DNA of 64,000 nucleotides from Setophaga petechia (taxonomy: Eukaryota; Chordata; Aves; Passeriformes; Parulidae). Numbering within the stretch: the stretch's first letter is position 1; every line of letters starts with the position of its first letter. A program made the position numbers and the translations under genes. Below, piece after piece: positions 15,684 to 28,400 of this stretch. The DNA lies in NCBI GenBank assembly GCA_024362935.1, contig JANCRA010000028.1:2950501-3014500 (forward strand), given 5' to 3'. The notes below the pieces were generated by a model. That model ran no database searches and was not told the origin of the DNA. It was given only the letters and a program-made list of their open reading frames with translations.

Positions 15684-16930
15684 TGAACCAATGGCTGGTA
15701 CTACATGCACTGGATTTTTCTGGGAATGCCACAACAAACCAGAGTATGGAAATACTAGACACACTTCCAGTAGGAAACACCTTTTCTAACATCTCAACTT
15801 AATAGGGCTTTATTATTTCAGCCAACTGCAAAATCAGAACATGACTCAGTAGCCTGACGATGTTATCTTGTCGAGATCCCAATTTGTTGACTGTTGGAGG
15901 TTTTTTTTCTTCTTGTTTTCTATCTGCTTTTGGTTTATCCTCAATTCTCTTTTCGTTTCCCTGTGTATTGATTTGCAATTTTCCTTTCTGCTTTTCACAT
16001 TTCACACACTTAGATTGCAGTGATTTGGCTTCTTTTCTTCCTTCGCTGGTATTTAATACGTGCACTTGTCTCCATGCTTAAACATACAGAATCTCAATAT
16101 CTTATCAGCTTCTCAGAACTCTCACCCAGACTTTTCTTCTTTTGTTTTTGTTTGGGTCACACTAATGGTGTTCTGGCAGCTAAATGCTGGGACCTCTTTT
16201 CAACTAAAATTAATCAAACAGAAAAGCAGAGTTACAGGGGTTCCTTTGATAACTCCTCTGGTCTTTAAGCAAGTTCAGAGGCTCAGAGATTACAGCCATA
16301 TTTATAGCACTGCTGAAGAAATGTTAGGGGTTTTAGCAGAAAGTCTGATTCCTTTATTTATTATTAACATATTAATATAAAGGGAAGTACAAATGCAGGA
16401 GTGTGAAATACGATTGTCACTGGGCTCAGCATTTCAAATGGATGCAATATTCATGGGCAGCAGCTCAGGAAAGAGAGGGTGCAGCTGTCTCCAGGCCTGG
16501 GGTTTAACACAGACCAGCTGGGCTTGCACAGGCCTTTCCAGGCAGCAAACTTTGAGCTGCTCTCCAGATGCTTCCTGAGCTGTGTCAGCTTCTGGCACAG
16601 CATTTCTGGGACTGTGGGGCACTGCCCACCCTTCTGTGTCTGTCTCACCCTCCTCAGCCACGGGCAGGAATTGCAGCCCAGAAGGGAAGGCATCACAGCT
16701 CCTCTGTCCTGTGCCTCCCAAGGGGCTACATGGTGTTTGTGGTGTCCCTCCAGTGCAGCTTGTACCCAGCACCACAGCTGGAGGGGAAAATGTACCTCCT
16801 CCTGCACCCAGGATGGCAGTCAGGAAGCTGCTGTATGTGTGAGGTGTGTAGCACCAAGCATTTAAAACTAGGTTATGGTAAAAGCTATTCTGCATCTGTT
16901 TAACCTTGCTGCCATGAGAAATCCCATTTC
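15684..16930. other. Intergenic unique sequence
   Basis: No gene recognised. The stretch at about 16440-16860 is open in several frames on both strands, which is typical of unconstrained GC-moderate DNA. Confidence 0.5.
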
Positions 16931-17070
16931 AGAGAATCCCAGACTGGTTTGATTGGGAGGGACCTTAAAGATCACCCCACTCCCACCCCCTGCCATGGGT
17001 AGGGACACCTTCCACCAGAACAGGTTGCTCCAAACCCCATCCCCATTGTCCATAAACACTTCCAGGGATT
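16931..17070 (-). mobile_element. CR1 LINE 3' fragment
   Basis: GAGAATCCCAGACTGGTTTG, then GGGAGGGACCTTAAAGATCA and CCTGCCATGGGTAGGGACAC: the CR1 3' UTR in reverse. Confidence 0.85.
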
Positions 17071-17156
17071 TCAATATTTAAATCTATGTGATTATTCTGA
17101 AGCAAATTTTTCCATGTACAAATAGGCACAGGCTGGACCTACAGTCGAGGCTGAAT

Positions 17157-17328
17157 TATTGGAGGTGTTCAAGAAACAGGAGAATATTTATTTTTCAATT
17201 GGAACATCTGGATGTAGCACTCAATGCTCTGGTCTGGTTGACAAAGTGGAGATTGGTCAAAGGTTGCACTCAATGATCCTTGGAGGTCTTTTCCAATCTC
17301 AATGAGTCTGTGCTGCTATGATTCCATG
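17157..17328 (+). mobile_element. CR1 LINE 3' fragment, forward
   Basis: TATTGGAGGTGTTCAAGAAA, then CAATGATCCTTGGAGGTC, TTTCCAATCTCAATGAG and a terminal CTATGATTCCATG. This is a second CR1 subtype, 0.1 kb from an oppositely oriented CR1. Confidence 0.85.
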
Positions 17329-20011
17329 ACCCCCTCACTGCCCAGAAGAAATGCAGTGCACACCTTTGCTGGAAGACTGTGAGTGGCCAAGGTATCTCTT
17401 AGATTGCCATGACCTCAGGAGAAGCATGAGTTTTATCCAGTCTGGTTTTGGTCCTTTTACAACCATAAGTTGTTCATTTTGTTCAACACCTTTAGTCATT
17501 CTGATAGTTTCAACTAAAAATTAAACAGGCAGTTTCAATGAGATCTTGGCTTTGTAGAGTAGGATATGATTGGCTCTTACTTCAACTACTTGTTGTCCAA
17601 CTCCAGGATTTCTAGAATGAGAGCAGCTAAAGACAAGTGTCTCTTCAGTAATCTCAGCTTTTAAATAATAATAGGAAAAAGACATTAGCCTTCAGCACTT
17701 TGAAAAATAGCTTTACAAGCCTATAGTATGTAGTATACAAATCACATCTTTTCACAATCATTTGTTCAATAACATAGTTTTCATACATCAGCCCTGTAAT
17801 TTTGCTGGTTGTTGCCTTGATCTTAGAAAATCTGGATTTCAGAGTTTTGAGCGTATGAAATATCTATATCAGTAATTACTGAAAATCCATTTTTTTAAAG
17901 ACTGATTTTTGAAATGGATATGAAATCGATTTACTATGTCAAGCCTTAGAAAATTAATCCTTTGTTCACAGAGTTAGTAGAAAATTTGGGGAGGATTTGC
18001 TGTGCTCATCATACAAATGAGAGCAAATAGCTGTTTTGAGCACAGTGCAGAGATGCATAAGATCCTGAAGATCTGTTTTACAAATAGGTTTGGGTCAAAC
18101 AAATTATTATGTTGGGTTTTTTTTTTTTCTTTTCCATTATTCAAATCCTCACAGGCAGTATGAGATGTTGCATTTTGCCAGGAAACTCTTCCAGAAACAC
18201 TTCAGCCATTGCTCTCCATGGAAGGAGCTGTTGTTTTCTAGGAGCAATTCTCCATCAGTGGGCTGTAAACACAGCTCCAGTTTTGGTAGCTTCCCTACAA
18301 TCAGGTTGTGAGTAACAAAGTTTTCACAAGAGGATTTATTGACTAATTAATCAATTTTTTTTCCCCAGAGTAGAAAAGATTATTCTGCCCAATTTTATCT
18401 TGAAGAAAACCCAGGAAACCTCTCTTGTAAGAATCTAGAACACCCCTTTTTGTCAGTGTGTGGGAGCACTGGGAACACTGCCATTGCCTCTGCAGCTCAC
18501 AGTGCTTCTGGAGAGCTTCAGCAGAGAAACTTTTCTCCTCCAAAGAGCTGGATGCTCCCGAGGAGACAAGCTGATCCTTCCAGAGCTTGGGAGTGCTGTA
18601 ATAGTGGGAATAAATGAGCAAAAATTACTGACCCTGAAACAACCAAAATTTGGGGAAAGCCAAGACTGGACTTTTTTTGGTGTCATAAGCAATAATGATG
18701 TAAAAATCAAGAGCCAGTGGCAATATAACAATTCAAAAAATAATCTCCAAGAACAATACTGTACATTTCAGACAATCAAAATTACAACCCGTGGGAGTAC
18801 AAGATTAATTAAACTGTGACAGAAGACAGTATTTTCAAAATTGAGTGAGATGATACACTTTGAAGAATCCTGAATGATATAAATGACATCAAATTCAGGA
18901 ATGCCAGCTCTTTCAGATTTATTGATCTGCAATGTCAATCTCTCTACTTGCTTTACTTAACTGGCCATGCTGTCTGCCTGTAGGAAAAAAAAAGAAGAAA
19001 GAATAAGGCAAAAAACAAGTGGTTCATAAAGGATACAGAAGTTGAACAGGGCTGTGTTTTCTCCTCTTCTGCCCTTTCTCTAATATCCCTTCCCTCCCCC
19101 TCAAGCTCTGTTTCTCACTGGGGGTTGATGAAGGCCTGTCTAGGTTTTTTTTATTACTGTTACAGTTTTATTAGAAGTTCAGTTCCTCCCGTATCTGAAA
19201 TTCTGTGATAGCTGGAGAATAAGTTAAATGTGACACTACATCAAATAAGAGACTTGAGTAACTACAATAGGAAGAGATTTACAATCTGAGTGTGTAAAAC
19301 TTTGTGGTGATGTTTTTTGTTGACACTTAATTTCACTTCTCTCTCTGGACTCACATTTTCCTGTATTGAACTTTCCCCTAGCTTCTCCCTTCTGAAGTTG
19401 GATAATGTTGGATGAAATTCTGGAGTTGGATAATGCATTTTTTGAGATACCCCACTGAAGAATTAACATGTGAGTGCTTTGACTGAATCACTGGAGCCCA
19501 GGGGAAAAGTCTGGGGACAGAAACCCCAGATGGTGGGACAAGGTGGGAGCTGTAATCACCCAGGCAAAGCACTGACCTGCAGAAGAGTAACTGCAGAGAC
19601 AACAGCTAGTGAGGACAAATTGTCCCCACATCCCACCTGGAAGGTTTCACTCAATGAGTTTACTCTCAGCTCTCAGCAAGGCTGCCGTAACACTTCTAGT
19701 AAAAACAGAACAGATCTTTAACTTTTTATGAAGAGGTTCCCTCACCCATCTTCTCCTTCCATCACCCTTTAAAGAGCTGTCAAGCAGCAGGTTTTATTTT
19801 TGCTGAATCCAAGTTTAGAGTGTGAAGAAACAAATCAACCAGGGACACATTTAAGAGAGACTCCACATTTTCTGCACAGTGCATGGACAAACCAATCTCC
19901 CTCTGAACACCTACATGCACCACCATCTTTTCTTCCTACCCTCTCTGAGCTGAGTCACCTGAACCAGTTATGTTCTGGTAATAGAGAAAATAAAACAATA
20001 ATAAATAGAAT
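17329..20011. other. Intergenic unique sequence
   Basis: AT-rich unique DNA. No exon or mobile element recognised. It contains the 51-bp donor of the templated insertion (18859-18909). Confidence 0.5.
18859..18909 (+). repeat. 51-bp segment copied to 20477-20527
   Basis: This 51-bp stretch (starting TTTGAAGAATCCTGAATGAT) occurs again without a mismatch 1.6 kb downstream, in the same orientation. Here it sits in continuous unique sequence, so this is taken as the donor copy. Confidence 0.95.
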
Positions 20012-20100
20012 AAATTAATAAAGCACCACATCAATAAATATTAATAAATGTTAATAAATATTCATAAATGTTAACAAATGTTAATAAATGTTAATAAAGC
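20012..20100. repeat. TTAATAAATG minisatellite
   Basis: About eight imperfect 10-12 bp units of TTAATAAATG / TTAATAAATATT with a flanking AATAAAGCACCA duplicated on both sides (about 20020 and 20095). Confidence 0.85.
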
Positions 20101-20413
20101 ACCATGGGCCAGAATCCCACAGAGATTCCCCTTGCAGGGACAGAGTGGGTGCCTCCATTGCTGCCACACCTCCCTCGTTCTTCTCACTCCCCTGCTTGCA
20201 TCCACTCCCTCCCTCTCCTTCTTATCAGAGCAAGTGTTCCAGGGCTGCAAACACTCTGTTTTACATGTGCACAGTAGCAAGTACAGTGCAATTCCTGCCC
20301 TCAGGCACTCACACAAAACAAATCTTGAAAGGAGCATTGTGTGTTTGCCTCTCCATATGGCTTTGTGTGGAACGTGGCTGGCTCTGGGCTCGGCTTGGCC
20401 ACAACCATCTCCC

Positions 20414-20587
20414 CTGTATGAACAAGGCAGAGGGAAGCAAGCCCACAGGAGCTTTAGGAGTGGGTAAGGAGAAGGATTTGAAGAATCCTGAATGATATAA
20501 ATGACATCAAATTCAGGAATGCCAGCTGTATGAGCAAGGCAGAGGGAAGCAAGCCCACAGGAGCTTTAGGAGTGGGTAAGGAGAAGG
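20414..20587 (+). repeat. Templated insertion flanked by 62-bp direct duplication
   Basis: A 62-bp unit (20414-20475) is repeated at 20526-20587 with one mismatch. The 50-51 bases between the copies are an exact copy of 18859-18909. The layout A-B-A', with B templated from 1.6 kb away, fits repair of a staggered double-strand break: overhang fill-in duplicates A, and a copied filler B is inserted. Confidence 0.9.
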
Positions 20588-21555
20588 CCTTCAGGGTGGT
20601 TGCACAGAGCTCTGGAAGGTTCCTTGACCTGGAGTGACTTGTGGAGGAATTGTGGCACCAAGGGGAGATTGGATGATTGAGTGCTTGGAATGTTGGTCAC
20701 TGCTGAGCAGTGCTAGCATCTGAGACCTTGCTGGGTCCAGCCAGGCAGTGAAGCACAGCTCCTGGGAAAAGCTGAGCAGAGACAGACAGCAACCATCACT
20801 GCCCCAGTGCAGGAGACAGCAAGAAGGCTGTCAGAGGCCACTACTTGGGTGATTTTGACAGCTGACAAATATCCTGGTGGAGAATGACCCTTCATCAAAG
20901 GCAAAATTAATTATGGATGAGATGTGAAGGAAGTGTTCAGGAGTGCTGTGTTTGGTTGTTAGGTGCTGGTGGTCCAGGCTCCCAAGGTCACCACTAAAGG
21001 GGATGTTTAATGCCCAGCTGACACTCCCCTTTGATTTCAAGCTCCTTTTAAAATTAATTTGCACACTTCCTAGCCAGCTCAGATACAGCCTGGATTAGTA
21101 ACACACACCACTGCTCCTCTCAGCTCCCTCTCCTTTTGCTGCCTTTGAGTATTGCAGCTTCTCCCTTTGCTCTTGCTTATCTGAGATTTTCTATCTTATC
21201 TGCAGAGTTTTCTCTCTGTGCTACTCTTATTTCCCTTCTCTGTCCCTCCATGTAATCCTTATCCTTCTCTGTGCTTCATTTAATCCTGGCTGCCCAATTA
21301 TGCAAATTGCACATTTACATTTTTACAGGGCTCCTCCACCCCTTTTCACATCGTCATTTGTAATACAAATCATTCCCCCTTGCTTCCCCAGTTCATGACT
21401 GCCTCTCAGCTTCCTCACTAGGATGTGGTGTTAAAAACGTGGGGCTCAGACCTAATCCTTCCTGCAGCCCTGTGCTGGAGCCACAGCCCCAGAGCTGCCT
21501 GCACACACAGCTCAGAGGAGCACACCAACCTCCTCCTGCTGTGCTGGGTGGAGCA
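20588..21555. other. Intergenic unique sequence
   Basis: No gene or element recognised. A pyrimidine-rich stretch occurs at about 21115-21260. Confidence 0.5.
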
Positions 21556-21750
21556 GAATCAAGGAATCACAAAATGCTTTGGGTTGGGAGGGATCTCAAA
21601 GCTCAGGCCATCCCACCCCTGCCATGGCAGGGACACCTCCCACTGTCCCAGGGAGCTCCAAACCTCATCCAGCCTGGCCTTGGGCACTGCCAGGGATCCA
21701 GGGGCAGCCACAGCTGCTCTGGGCACCCTGTGCCAGGGCCTGCCCACCCT
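21556..21750 (-). mobile_element. CR1 LINE 3' fragment
   Basis: GAATCAAGGAATCACAAAAT, then GGGTTGGGAGGGATCTCAAA, then the shared GGCCTTGGGCACTGCCAGGG and CTGTGCCAGGGCCTGCCC blocks. Confidence 0.9.
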
Positions 21751-21975
21751 CACAGTGTAAACCAGATCTCACCTGACCACTCCCAGCCATGAGCTGCAGA
21801 AGGGCTGTAGTTGCAAGAAGCTGAACTGGGAATCTTGTCCCAGGTAAGGTAGCCTCCCTCTCTCTTCCACTTTGTTCCAATTGATGCAGGTTCCTAGTAA
21901 TTGTTTTCAGAAAGTTGTGGTTTTGCATCTATCCCCCAAAGATCAGCTGCACTTGTCTATTGCATATCTAGGGGG

Positions 21976-22718
21976 AAAATCATAAAATCATAGAATTTTA
22001 AGGAGTTGGAATGGGCCTTAAAGATCCTCTAATCCCAGCCCTCCATGCCATGGGCAGGGACACCTCCCACTAGAGCAGGCTGCTCAGAGCCTTACCCAGC
22101 CTAGCTTTGAACCCTGCCAGGGCTGGGACATCCACAGCCTCCCTGGGAGCCCTGTGCCAGAGTCTCACCACCTCACAGGGAACAATTTCTTCCTAATACC
22201 TGACCTGAATTTCCCCTCTTTCCATGGGTACCCATTCCCCTGTCCTGTCACTCCAGTTCCTGATGCAAAGTCCCTCTCTGGTTCCCTGGAGCCCATTCAG
22301 GCCCTGGAGGTGCTGGGAGGTTTCCACACACCCTTCTCTCCTCCAGGCTGAGCAGCCCCAGCTCTCCCAGCCTGTCTCCATAGGGAGCTGCTCCAGTCCT
22401 CCCATGGCCCCCTCTGCACTTGCTCCAACAGTTCCACATGTCTGGGGACACTGAACTGTGCACAGGGCTCCAGGTGGGTCTGACAAGAGCAGAGTAAGGG
22501 GAGAATCGACTGCTCCCTCGACCTGCTGGCCACTCTGCTCTGGATGCAGCCCAGGACTCGTTGGTTTCTGGGCTGGGATCACTCACTGAGGGCTCAGGGT
22601 GAGGTTTTCCATCACCCATCACCCCAAGCCCTTCTCCCAGGGCTGCTCTGCACCACTTCTCTGCCCAGCCTGGCCACAACCCAGGTGTAGGACCTTGCAC
22701 TGCACTTTGCTGAACCCA
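21976..22718 (-). mobile_element. CR1 LINE, longest copy (about 740 bp)
   Basis: Begins with AATCATAAAATCATAGAATT (the 3' repeat in reverse) and extends through the full 3' UTR into the region beyond it (CTCCAGGCTGAGCAGCCCC, CTCCAGGTGGGTCTGACAAG, GACCTTGCACTGCACTTTGC). This last motif is the usual limit of many 5'-truncated avian CR1 copies. No intact reverse-transcriptase frame is present. Confidence 0.93.
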
Positions 22719-24015
22719 CAGTACCTTCAAAAACAAAGTTCAAGTAGAGAATTTAAATGCTACATCTTCTACAACTTAATTAATAAAACTCCCAAGATTT
22801 TAAAATAGCACCTTCAACCTTAAGCTGCATTTATTACTACTGCACTCTGCAGCAGATATTATGTTCCTTCATCTATAACATGTATTTTTTTTCCAGTAGA
22901 GTAGCATTGGTTTCTGGGCTTCTGCTTCCCTTCCCTCTCCTGCTTGGAGGAGATTTGTTTCTGCAGACGAGTGTTTTATTTGGGTAAGGCCTTATTTATC
23001 TTTATTCTAAGTACATCCTGCTCTGAGTTTACATTGGAGAAGACAAGGTCAGGGAAGCATACATCTTATTTAGACTGGAAAGTGCTGAAGTCTGAGGGTT
23101 CCCAGTGAGAAGTCTCCCAGCAGTAGGCATTACTCTTACTGCTCTCTCAAGATTGACCTTCATTAGCTCCCACATTAGTTCATTACCTCATCTCTCAAGA
23201 AGCTTCATATCTGTGACATGGTACACAGTGGCAAAAATCATATTTAAAATTACAAAAGCCATATTAGCTTCACTAGACTGGGGCCAGACTTAGATAAAGC
23301 ACCATTGGCATCTCCAGTCTTCACCATCCTCCCAACATTGCTAATACAGAGGGATCATTTTCATGTTCCATGCAGATGTAGCAGCACAGCCCCAGGATGG
23401 CCATCCCCAAAGGTCAGAGAGGCAAAGGCTGGGAGTGCAGCAGCATCAGCCACAGTTTACAGAGAGGCAATAGAGATTAGCCTGAGCTCAGGAAAGCTGG
23501 CAGCCAAGCCTGGGCACACCAAACCACTCACCATGGAGTTTGCTGTGTGATTTACCTACGCAGGAATTTTTATAACAGGAATGTATTTTTCTTCTTCTTT
23601 CTCTGTCAAGCTTGAGTGAGCACATGGTTACAAGACAAAATTGCCTTTGCTCCCCAGTAGTGCTGTCCCTGCTTATTTTCCATCACTGCTCTCACACCCA
23701 TTCTTCTCTGTCAGTTCCAGCTCTGTTCCAGCACCCCATTCTCCTCTTGGCCAAGACAACTTGGAAAACTCACACTGCTGAGGGTGAACTGGGTGTGTCA
23801 GAGCACTGTCTTCTCTCCCTATGTTTCTAAACACACATGTTTACCTTTGAGCATTTGTTTTAATCTCTCTTCTATCAATCTCTATCCAGTCCAGCCCCTC
23901 ATTTGAATTCCCACTGCATGGCTTTCTCTACTTAGATTCAACTGCCTTCCCTCTCTTATCACCCCTCTTATCTGCTACCTCCAGCTTTGCATCTTTTATC
24001 TCCTCTTTTTCCTCC
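22719..24015. other. Intergenic unique sequence
   Basis: No gene or mobile element recognised. A pyrimidine-rich stretch occurs at about 23860-24015. Confidence 0.5.
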
Positions 24016-24436
24016 TGTGATAGATGAGTAATGCCATGGTTGACTCTCACAATTAAAAGGCAAATATCTTGTATATATGTTAAGAAAAGTTCTATAGATT
24101 TATAGTTGTGTTTTCCCCCCTTGTGTTGTTCTCAGGGGTGCCCTGGGTTTGGGACATTTGGGAGGGTCACTCGTTCCTGTGGCAGCACCTGAGCTCCAAT
24201 CAAGGTGTCAGGCAGTGATCTCCAGCACTGGGCAGGGAAGGAGGAGCCCATGGACAGAACTTTGGGGGAGCTAAAGGGTTAAAAGGTGAAACCTCCATTG
24301 TGTGGGTGAGCACATGGTGGGAAAAATCCTTTGCTCCTGGCACCATAATATTTTCTCTATTCAGTCTGCTGTTGTATTTTTGATAGGGTTTTAATAAACC
24401 TTTTGAATTTTTGGAAAGTGAGCATTGTTTTTCACA
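24016..24436 (+). mobile_element. Solo LTR, family B, copy 1
   Basis: Nearly identical to 36399-36819 over about 420 bp and related to 29989-30528. All three open TGTNNNAGATG, carry an AATAAA polyadenylation signal near the right end (24391 here), and end close to TTCACA. CTCC on both sides (24012-24015, 24437-24440) may be a short target duplication. No retroviral genes adjoin it, so it is a solo LTR. Confidence 0.85.
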
Positions 24437-25002
24437 CTCCCCCTCTCATTTTTCTGTCCATGCACTCTTCATGCACCACTTAACCCAGCCCATCACATTG
24501 TTCCCAGTCTGGATCCTGGCTGGGGCTGGCTCCACTCCTCCCACCCCACTGGAGCATGCACAGCTGGGTAAATGGCCAGTGTGAGGAATGTTCTGAGCTA
24601 CAGGAGCCCGTGGCAGTGCTAATGTGCCACCACTAGTGCATCTCACTGCAGTCCTCACATCAGTCCTGGGGGAAATTACAGCCAGATGATCTACTGCTCT
24701 CACCTCCTGCTTTAATCCAGGCTGCTTTGCGTCCTGCTGGAGAGAAGTGCAGTCGCAGTGGTGGCTGGAAATGACAGCTTTTGTCACAGTGCTGTGCCAT
24801 GGCTTGTGCCACCCTGTGCTGGCTCCCATGGCCTGCTCCATGTGGGAGCCCAGCACATCCCTCTGGCTGTCCAGGACAGCCCAGACCCCTGCCAGGGGGC
24901 TCAGAAGCCCTGGCACAGAGCCCAAAACACCTGTGGGTTTGATTATGACCTGTGGAGCAAATTACCAACCTTAGATGAAGATCAGCAAGCCACAACAGTT
25001 TA
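24437..25002. other. Intergenic sequence
   Basis: No gene recognised. Confidence 0.5.
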
Positions 25003-25464
25003 GGTAGAATAACAGTAAAGTTATCATGGGGTGGAAAAGTAGATTTTAGGGTTTCTGATATGGGAGTTCAGGAGGCAAGATGGAGGGAACTGGGTGTGTC
25101 CAGCCTTTCTCCTTCTTCTTCCTGGCCTCCATCTTCTGCTGTGATGGTGGCACTTTTAGATTGGTTTAGAGTAGAAGCTCACTGTCTAACCTAGGTTATA
25201 GGTAATGGAAAGTAATTGTAAACATTGTACACATAGTTTTTAGTATAAAGACATAACACTGCCCTGGGGGCAGGCAGAGTGCCTGGAACTGTCCTGCTGG
25301 ATGGACCTCAGCAGGGCAGGAGAAAACTTTTTACAGATAAGATACAATAAACAACCTTGAGACTGAGAAATTAAGAACTCCAACTCCTTCTTCAAGCACT
25401 GAGCTGAGAAAAGAAACTTTGGAACTTTTCTCAGAGTCACTCTGACAAACTAGAGATCCTGACA
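25003..25464 (+). mobile_element. Solo LTR, family E
   Basis: Recognised as a songbird-type ERV LTR: AGATGGAGGGAACTGGG, the CTCCTTCTTCTTCCTGGCC block, a TATA-like AGTATAAAG at 25242-25250, AATAAA at 25346-25351, a U5-like tail with TCTCAGAGTCACTCTGAC, and a terminal GATCCTGACA. The left edge is uncertain. No gag, pol or env sequence adjoins it. Confidence 0.75.
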
Positions 25465-28400
25465 GCTCCATGCCCAGGGAGGACCAGCAGAGCCAGGGGA
25501 TGATCAACACTGATGGCCAGGACAGGGGAGCTGGGGCTGGTAATGGCTCTGTGGGGCTTCTTGGCCAGCAGAGGAGGGCAACAGCCATGCGAGGAAGGGA
25601 AAGGTCACACACCGAGGGAAGGAGAAGGTACTTAAAGCTAAATGTCAGAACATCAATCTGGTGAGCTAAGGAAATATTTCCCTCTTTGCAGAGGGCCTTC
25701 AGAAAGGCTTGGGAGGGGCTGGGTACCACAGTGGCCCTGCTCTGCTGCCTGGCCAGCACAGGGAGTGTTTGTGCAAACAGCTCCTCAGCATCACTCAGCA
25801 CGAGCACTGAGCCACACTCAGGCAGAACTGCTGTCGTCACAGGTCACTGGCTTATTGAGAGTTAGGGGTGAAAACCTGCCCGTAATGACTCCCTGTCACA
25901 GGCACTGCCACCCTTTGGTGCAGCTGTAACTGTTTTGTCTGCAGCACTGGGGCCTTCAGAGTTAAAAGCTGGGCTGCAGCTGCACCTCGGGCTCTGGGAC
26001 GTGCATTCCCAGCACAGCAGCCACGGGTCAGGCTCTGTAGCAGACACATCCCAGGAGGCTGAGTGTGCCTGGAGCCTGAGAAATCCTGGACACCGCTTTG
26101 AACTTCAATTATTAATAGCCACCTCAAGGCTTCCTGGAGAAGATGAGCTGAAAACCACAGTCTGTGCTTCACTCTGAGGATACTCCACCTTTATGTTTGT
26201 GTCAAAACAGGGGGCTTTCACAAATGGCTTTGTTGCCAGGGGCTTGAATTATGTACAGGGAACTTGGTGCTCTGCTGCATCACAGTAAACAACAGCACAT
26301 TTCTATGGATTTATTAATCAGGTTTGTATGCATTTATTTTTCTGTAGTGGTTTAAGCAAATAAAATGCAGTAAGAAGAGGATTTTTACTGAGTTAATTAA
26401 AGAGGAGAGCAGTTCTAGGCAAGCATGACATTAAAGACTTGCCAAATACCTCTTTTCTGAAAATACTACCAGCCACTTTTAAGTCTGCTCCAATTCTTAG
26501 GCTTTAATGGAAAGTCCTTTCCAGACCAACTTGTTTGAGTTTCAAAACAAGTTGGCTGTTGGCAAGTGTGTAAAGGCAAATGGGCAGGAGGAGAAAGGGG
26601 GGTTATGGGGAAAATAGAGAACAGAGTGCCTCTGAGATAATAGCTTAAAAGTTCTGTGAGCGTCCCCCTCCCAAAGCATCATCTCAACTTTGTTCTGTCT
26701 GAGGCTCCCAACTCAGGGATTGTGTGATGAACCAGTTTCAGCAATTTCTAAACTCTAGCTGAATTTGGCCCTCGATGTCTAGAATCTGTTTGATTTAACA
26801 TTCTTGTGCTCTTTCCCCAAGTTATAAAGCTCTGTCATGCTGTGCTGGCTTTGACAGGAAGCCCAAATCAGTCCTCAGTTTCTATAACCAACATTGCCAC
26901 AAACAGCTCTGTATTAAAATCAATGAGAGATCTGACCTGGTAATTTCTGAAGTAGCCTCTGGTATGCAGAGTGGCTCTGCAATATTGTCTGGCTCTCAGA
27001 TGTGAGAAATGACACTTTGTATTGCCCATGGGGTGTTAAAAATGTATAGATGTGAAGTAGATTGGGAGGTCTGCCAGTTCAAAGTTAATGGAAATTCTCA
27101 TAATTTCCCCAAGTGACATTAGTGACCTAGGCTTGAAGTGAAGCCAGGTCTGGTTTCACATCATCTAACATTTCAGTAAATGTTAACTCATTGATATACA
27201 ATTTTTATTAGCTATGCCAGAATTTCATAATTTACCACAACCTCTAGATACATATTTTCCTTTTACAGTCCAGAAGATGTTTATGATGGTCTTTGGAGAT
27301 GCATTAAAGGGGCATTAGCACAAATAAAACTCCCTTCCTTAATCTCCAGGCAAGCTGCAAAAGCAATTTAATCTCAGCTCTCTGGATACCCGGGGTGCTG
27401 CTTTAGCACAGAAGGATCCAACAAGTGCACTCCAATGCTCTGGAGGGCAGATGCTGGATGACCTGGAGCTGCTGCAGTGGGAGAAGGCAGCACAAGGATG
27501 CTGAGGGGAGAGAGCCCTTCTCAAAGGCAGCCCACCAACAGAGTGTTATTTTTCAAAATGTACCCACTCAACCCAATGGCACCCACAGCGGGGAAACATA
27601 AGCTAAATTAGTGACCTTTCAGGCCCAGATGTTAAGAGAGTAGAATAGCTGAGAAATCCAAGGGCTAAGGTCAAGATAAAGAGTGCTGCATAAATGCAAC
27701 AGCTGTAAGGCACTGAAAAGGCATCAGAGGCAGAGAGCACCAGGAATATATAAATCACTCGGAGCAATCTGCTGCAGCAAGGCGTGCTAGGCTAGACAGT
27801 CTCTTTAAACTATTGCCAACACTTTCCAAAAGTGTGTGGTTAAAATTAGGCTTTCCAAGCCCATATTTAGAAATTGAAAGGCACCAGAAGTACTGAGCAC
27901 CCATCGAAACATATGGGCTCACAAACCCTCTGGAAATCAGGTCACACACTCGAGGCAGAGCTTTCTGTGCTGCCTTGTCCCTGAACTGAGAATGGTCTTG
28001 GTCTGAGAGCACTGTTACCTCCACTGCTTTTCAGATCCAGACTAAAGAAACAGCCAAGACTCAGCTTCTTGATTATGAAAAGCTTTGACCTATATAGAAA
28101 ACTCAAGAAGCCTGAGCAGCAGTTCTAATGAAATATGATTTCCAGCAGCCCTGATTTCCCAACACCCCTGAGTGACTTATAACAAGGTCTGTCTCTTCCA
28201 TACTCCCCTCATTTTCATAGAACTTGCATAACTTTAGTGTCTTCATCAAGGGTGCTTAGAGTGAGGCCATGTTTTCAAACATCTCCTTGCTTATTTGGAA
28301 ATATTCTCAAGGGTTTGGGGACCCTGTCACTTATAATGCAGGTTATACAAACCACAGAGAGACACAAACTCAAGGGCTTTTTGTGTTGTTGATGTGTCTG

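Noticed and set aside
25331..25840. 169-codon minus-strand frame
   Set aside because: It runs antisense through the family E LTR, so it reflects repeat sequence and not a gene.
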